Shown here: piece after piece, positions 60,532 to 64,000 of the stretch | Layout: every line of letters starts with the position of its first letter | Numbering within the stretch: the stretch's first letter is position 1 | Assembly (NCBI RefSeq): GCF_900176345.1 | Contig: NZ_FWXU01000010.1 | Coordinates: 118,707-182,706, forward strand | Length of the DNA stretch: 64,000 bases | From: Rhizobium sp. RU36D | GTDB lineage: Bacteria; Pseudomonadota; Alphaproteobacteria; Rhizobiales; Rhizobiaceae | Reading direction: 5' to 3' | The notes under the pieces: generated by a model | Told to the model about the DNA's origin: nothing | Database searches by the model: none | Seen by the model: the letters and a program-made list of their open reading frames with translations, nothing else | Program-made: the position numbers and the translations under genes

Positions 60532-61878
60532 TCATAGCCCGGCCAGCGTCATGCCCTCGATAGCGATGGTCGGAGAAGCGACGCCGAACTTTCGGTCGAT
60601 GTCATTGGCCGGCGTCACGCGCATGAACATGTCCTTGAGATTGGACGCGATGGTGACTTCCGATACGGCGTAAGTGAGTTCGCCGCCTTCGATCCAGAAA
60701 CCGCTCGCGCCCCGGCTGTAATCACCAGTGATCATATCGACCCCGTGGCCGATCAGTTCGGTGACGTAGAAGCCGTTGGCCACTGACTTGATCAGGTCTT
60801 CGCGCGAGATGTCGCCCGGCTCCAGGGCGAGGTTGGTGGAGGTCGGCGACACGGCATTGCCGCCGCGCGCGCCGCGGCCATTGGTCTTGAGACCGAGTTC
60901 GCGGGCGGTGGAGGTGGACAGGAACCAGTGCTTCAGCACGCCATCCTCGATCATCTCAAGCCGCTGGCCGCTGACGCCTTCGCCATCGAAGGGGCGCGAG
61001 CCGGAGCCGCGCACCACGAGCGGATCGTCGGAGATGGTAAGCCCCGACTTCAGCACCTGCTCGCCCATGCGGTCACGCAGGAAGGAAGTCTTGCGCGCCA
61101 CCGAAGCGCCATTGATGGCGCCGGCGATATGGCCGACGAAGCCACGGGCCACGCGCGGATCGAAGACAACCGTCAGGTTCTTCGCCGTCGGCACCTGGCG
61201 CGGGTTGATGCGCGCCACGGTGCGCTCTCCGGCGCGGCGACCAATCTCTTCAGCGGAATCCAGTTCGGCAAAATAGATGCGGCTATCGAAATCGTGGTCG
61301 CGCTCCATCTTGGTGCCTTCACCGGCAATCACACCGACGGACCGGCTGAAGCGCGAGCCCATATAGCTGCCGGAGAACCCATGCGAGGTGACCAGAACGA
61401 GACCGCCCATGCCGGCGGACGCACTGGCACCGGCGGAGTTCGATACACCCTTGACCGCCAAGGCCGCTTCTTCGGCTGCGAGTGCCGCATCGCGCAGGTC
61501 GTCACCGGAGACGTCAGTCGGATCGAAGAGTTCGAGGTCGGGGAAGGTCTTGGCGAGGTCTGCCTCGTCCGCGAGGCCATTATAGGGATCTTCCGGAGAT
61601 ACCCTGGCCATGGCGACGGCACGTTCTGCCAGGACCTTCAGGTCAAAGCCGGGATTTGCGGAAACGCTGGCGACACGATTGCCGATGAAGACGCGCAACG
61701 AAAAGTCGTCACTTTCGGAGGCATCGGTCGATTCGACCTTTCCGAGCCGGACACTGACGCCTTTCGAGCGGGAGCGTACGACCACCGCATCGGCACGATC
61801 GGCGCCGGCGGCTCGGGCAAGATCAACCAGGGTTTCGGCACGGGAGAGCAGGCTGTCGGAATCGATTTCTGCAGACAT
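60532..61878 (-). CDS. pmbA: PmbA/TldD family protein
   Basis: A 448-residue PmbA-type subunit of the TldD/TldE protease that processes peptides. SNSAGASASAGMGGLVLVTSHGFSGSYMGSRFSRSVG and the C-terminal GASGFWIEGGELTYAVSEVTIASNLKDMF are typical. The HExxxH zinc motif of TldD is absent, so it is the PmbA partner type. I start at 61878 (MSAEIDS), with AAAGG eight bases upstream; an ATG at 61893 is also possible. Confidence 0.9.
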   Translation of the reverse strand: MSAEIDSDSLLSRAETLVDLARAAGADRADAVVVRSRSKGVSVRLGKVESTDASESDDFSLRVFIGNRVASVSANPGFDLKVLAERAVAMARVSPEDPYNGLADEADLAKTFPDLELFDPTDVSGDDLRDAALAAEEAALAVKGVSNSAGASASAGMGGLVLVTSHGFSGSYMGSRFSRSVGVIAGEGTKMERDHDFDSRIYFAELDSAEEIGRRAGERTVARINPRQVPTAKNLTVVFDPRVARGFVGHIAGAINGASVARKTSFLRDRMGEQVLKSGLTISDDPLVVRGSGSRPFDGEGVSGQRLEMIEDGVLKHWFLSTSTARELGLKTNGRGARGGNAVSPTSTNLALEPGDISREDLIKSVANGFYVTELIGHGVDMITGDYSRGASGFWIEGGELTYAVSEVTIASNLKDMFMRVTPANDIDRKFGVASPTIAIEGMTLAGL

Positions 61879-61993
61879 ATGTTGGCCTTTCATTCCGGCT
61901 CCATTTATTGTGCATTAGGTTGGGCATCAAGGGCGGGCCCGCCGATTCCCAATTTCCACGCCGTTTAATTGCAATATAGAGAGCGATCCGCCC

Positions 61994-63820
61994 ATGACAG
62001 GAGCCCACACGCTGTTTTCCGAAACGCTTCTGCTGCTTGGCGGGGCGGTCGTGGCAGCGCCGATCTTCCGCAAGCTCGGGCTGGGCACCGTGCTTGGATA
62101 TCTGGCGGCCGGCGTCGCCATCGGCCCGGTGTTCAACCTGATCAATGACGGCGAGCAGATCTTGAGCGTCGCCGAGCTCGGCGTCGTCTTCCTGCTGTTC
62201 GTCATCGGCCTGGAATTGAAGCCAAGTCGCCTCTGGCACATGCGCGCCGATATCTTCGGGCTGGGAACGGCCCAGGTCATGCTGTCGGGCGCGCTGCTGT
62301 TCTGCCTCATCCTTGCGACTGGTCTTCTGGATTGGCGGGCGGCGCTGGTGGCGGGCTTCGGCCTTGCGCTGTCGTCCACAGCCTTTGCGGTGCAGATCCT
62401 CAACGACGAAGGCGACATGAACAGTCGCTACGGGCAGCGATCCTTCTCCATTCTCCTGCTGCAGGATCTCGCCATCGTGCCGCTGCTCGCCATGGTCAGC
62501 GTTCTCGGCAGCCAGGGCCATGCCGATTCCGGTTCGGCACTGCGCGAAATCGCCACGGCTGTCCTCGCCGTTGGCGCGACGATCATGGCCGGCCGCTATC
62601 TGCTGACGCCGATGTTCCAGATCATCGCCCGCACGGGTGCCCGCGAGGTGATGATCGCCGCCGCCTTGTTCGTCGTCATCGGCGCGGCGATGGCGATGCA
62701 GGCAGCCGGCCTTTCCATGGCCATGGGCGCCTTCCTTTCGGGCGTGATGCTGGCGGAATCCTCTTATCGCCATGAGTTGGAAGCCGATATCGAGCCCTTC
62801 CGCGGCATTCTCCTGGCGCTGTTCTTCATGGCTGTGGGCCTGTCGATCGAGCTCGACGTGATCCGCGACAACCTGGTCGTCATCCTGCTTGCCGTGCCGG
62901 CCGTCATGGTGGCCAAGGCGCTGGTGCTTTATGGCATCTGCCGCGCGGGCGGGTCCGACCACGATGACGCGGTGCGCATTGCCCTGCTGCTGCCGCAGGG
63001 CGGGGAATTCGGCTTCGTGCTGTTCACCACCGCCAGCGCGTCGGGCCTGCTGACAGCAGGCGACGCGTCGATGCTGGTTTCCATAGTCACCATGAGCATG
63101 GCGCTGACGCCGCTCGCCACGCGGCTGGCGAAGCGGCTGATGAGGGGTGACCAACCCCGCGAACAGCTGGACGAGGATTTCGAGGGCGCCGGCGCCGATG
63201 TGCTGATGATCGGCTTTTCGCGCTTTGGCCAGATCTCGGCCCAGATCCTGCTCGCCAGCGGCCGGGATGTGACGATCATCGACGATTCGGCGGACCGCAT
63301 TCGCCAGGCGGCGCGCTTCGGCTTCCGCATCTATTTCGGTGACGGGACGAGGCTCGACGTGTTGCGCGCCGCCGGGCTGGAGCGGGCCAAGATCGTGGCG
63401 ATCTGCACCGCGAAAAAGGAAACAACCGACAAGATCGTCGATCTGATATCCGCCGAATATCCTGATGTCAGGCTGTTCGTGCGCGCCTATGACCGCGTTC
63501 ACAGCCTGGCCCTGCGTGCCAAGAACGTGGAGTATGAATTGCGCGAAACGCTGGAGTCGGGCCTGCGCTTCGGCCAGCGCACGCTGGAAGCCCTTGGAAC
63601 GTCGGAAGATGAAGCGCTTGCCATCAGCGACGATATCCGCCGGCGGGACGAGGAACGTCTTGAAATACAGGCTGCGGAGGGAATCCTGGCGGGCCAGCAT
63701 ATGCTGCACAATCGTCCGGTGCGTCCCGAACCGCTGGTCAAGCCCAAGAAGGCGACCGAGGAGTTTCCGGAGGGCAGCGCGTCAGCCGTGCCGGAGCGGC
63801 CAAGGGCCGTCAGTCCGTGA
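61994..63820 (+). CDS. CPA2 family cation:proton antiporter (KefB/KefC type)
   Basis: A 608-residue membrane protein. About 12 membrane helices (residues 1-380) form the CPA2 antiporter domain, with LGTVLGYLAAGVAIGPV, GVVFLLFVIGLELKPSRLW and SFSILLLQDLAIVPLLAM. A cytoplasmic RCK/TrkA-N domain (about 395-520) starts DVLMIGFSRFGQISAQILLASGRDVTIIDD. K+/H+ exchange is inferred. The C-terminal tail is charged and Pro-rich. Confidence 0.93.
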   Translation: MTGAHTLFSETLLLLGGAVVAAPIFRKLGLGTVLGYLAAGVAIGPVFNLINDGEQILSVAELGVVFLLFVIGLELKPSRLWHMRADIFGLGTAQVMLSGALLFCLILATGLLDWRAALVAGFGLALSSTAFAVQILNDEGDMNSRYGQRSFSILLLQDLAIVPLLAMVSVLGSQGHADSGSALREIATAVLAVGATIMAGRYLLTPMFQIIARTGAREVMIAAALFVVIGAAMAMQAAGLSMAMGAFLSGVMLAESSYRHELEADIEPFRGILLALFFMAVGLSIELDVIRDNLVVILLAVPAVMVAKALVLYGICRAGGSDHDDAVRIALLLPQGGEFGFVLFTTASASGLLTAGDASMLVSIVTMSMALTPLATRLAKRLMRGDQPREQLDEDFEGAGADVLMIGFSRFGQISAQILLASGRDVTIIDDSADRIRQAARFGFRIYFGDGTRLDVLRAAGLERAKIVAICTAKKETTDKIVDLISAEYPDVRLFVRAYDRVHSLALRAKNVEYELRETLESGLRFGQRTLEALGTSEDEALAISDDIRRRDEERLEIQAAEGILAGQHMLHNRPVRPEPLVKPKKATEEFPEGSASAVPERPRAVSP

Positions 63821-63920
63821 CCGTCAGACTGTTGGAAAACCATTAGTTCAGCGAGATGTACGTTATCTATGGCCTAAAAACTTATCCGTCATCCCGGCCT
63901 TCGAGCCACTGCTGTCCGGT

Positions 63921-64000
63921 TTAATTTCCGGTCCATTTGAAGACCAACTGGTTGTGGTTTTTGGGTTTGTCTGGCGGGGGTCTGAGGAGGTGATCGGTGC
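63921..64000 (-). CDS. Partial reading frame at the right edge
   Basis: An open minus-strand frame enters from the right edge and ends at a TAA (63921-63923). Its last 25 residues read ...DKPKNHNQLVFKWTGN. I do not recognise the family. Downstream sequence GGACAGCAGTGG could belong to an insertion sequence end, but this cannot be judged from 80 bases. Real gene or IS remnant is undecided. Confidence 0.3.
   Translation of the reverse strand, partial: TDHLLRPPPDKPKNHNQLVFKWTGN

Noticed and set aside
61823..63709. Long open frame antisense to the KefB-type gene
   Set aside because: A high-GC shadow: low-complexity His/Gln/Arg-rich product with no domain, fully overlapping a gene with clear membrane and RCK domains.
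1..64000. tRNA, rRNA, CRISPR arrays and prophage
   Set aside because: I looked for T-loop-like GTTCGA patterns, rRNA segments, regularly spaced direct repeats and phage structural genes and found none I could support.

Overview
The window is about 64 kb of GC-rich, gene-dense alphaproteobacterial chromosome. The gene content points to Rhizobiales, most likely Rhizobiaceae: split glyQ/glyS glycyl-tRNA synthetase, an F0 operon with both b and b' subunits, nrtABC-nirBD-nasA-cysG with NasS/NasT, the cysQ-DUF4170-waaA-lpxK-DUF2093-mutL block, and rhizobial palindromic repeats rich in CTCCCCCTTGAGGGGGAG. No rRNA, tRNA, CRISPR array or prophage was seen.

Layout. 0-4.2 kb: parDE coupled to a DUF523 gene, then glyS, then a 45-base vestige of a second glyS start and a higBA toxin-antitoxin module. 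4.2-12 kb: the span between glyS and glyQ holds an envelope-type cluster (DUF2207 protein, a class I-like EPSP synthase, LemA, a DUF2207 lipoprotein and two tandem small secreted paralogues). 12.3-16.3 kb: a DUF3667 membrane protein, a metalloprotease-TPM fusion, an AraC regulator and a small membrane protein. 16.4-25.8 kb: housekeeping genes (S49 peptidase, TrmN6-like methyltransferase, DUF2007, polyprenyl diphosphate synthase, TPR lipid-envelope type protein, ispE, moaB, a small glycosyltransferase-like protein, radical SAM, rnhB). 25.9-28.5 kb: F0 ATP synthase genes atpI-B-E-b'-b, ending at a bidirectional terminator shared with rnhB. 28.8-34.4 kb: cell wall hydrolase, Kup potassium transporter, CorA-like magnesium transporter, Mrp/ApbC. 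34.4-48.2 kb: the nitrate assimilation locus. 48.3-53.5 kb: signalling genes (LuxR solo, PRC-barrel secreted protein, GGDEF-EAL, PAS-PAS-REC). 53.8-63.8 kb: mutL and the Kdo/lipid A genes, cysQ, pmbA and a KefB-type antiporter. An unidentified reading frame runs off the right edge.

How genes work together. The nitrate locus is the clearest system. NasS (a cytoplasmic NrtA-like nitrate/nitrite sensor) and NasT (ANTAR antiterminator) are followed by a 340-base leader. That leader contains, in order, two dyads (NtrC-like), a sigma-54 -24/-12 promoter, two ANTAR-type hairpins, a strong intrinsic terminator and nrtA. The operon continues with nrtB, nrtC, nirB and nirD. It is then interrupted by an oppositely oriented hicAB module and a mosaic repeat before nasA and cysG. 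Four repeat elements lie in this one locus, and one of them is carried in frame inside cysG.

Most unusual points: the in-frame palindromic element in cysG; hicAB inside the nas operon; the glyS vestige whose differences from glyS are all synonymous; the LemA/DUF2207/TPM envelope cluster with a class I-like EPSP synthase; the metalloprotease-TPM fusion; and a PAS-PAS-REC protein without a kinase.
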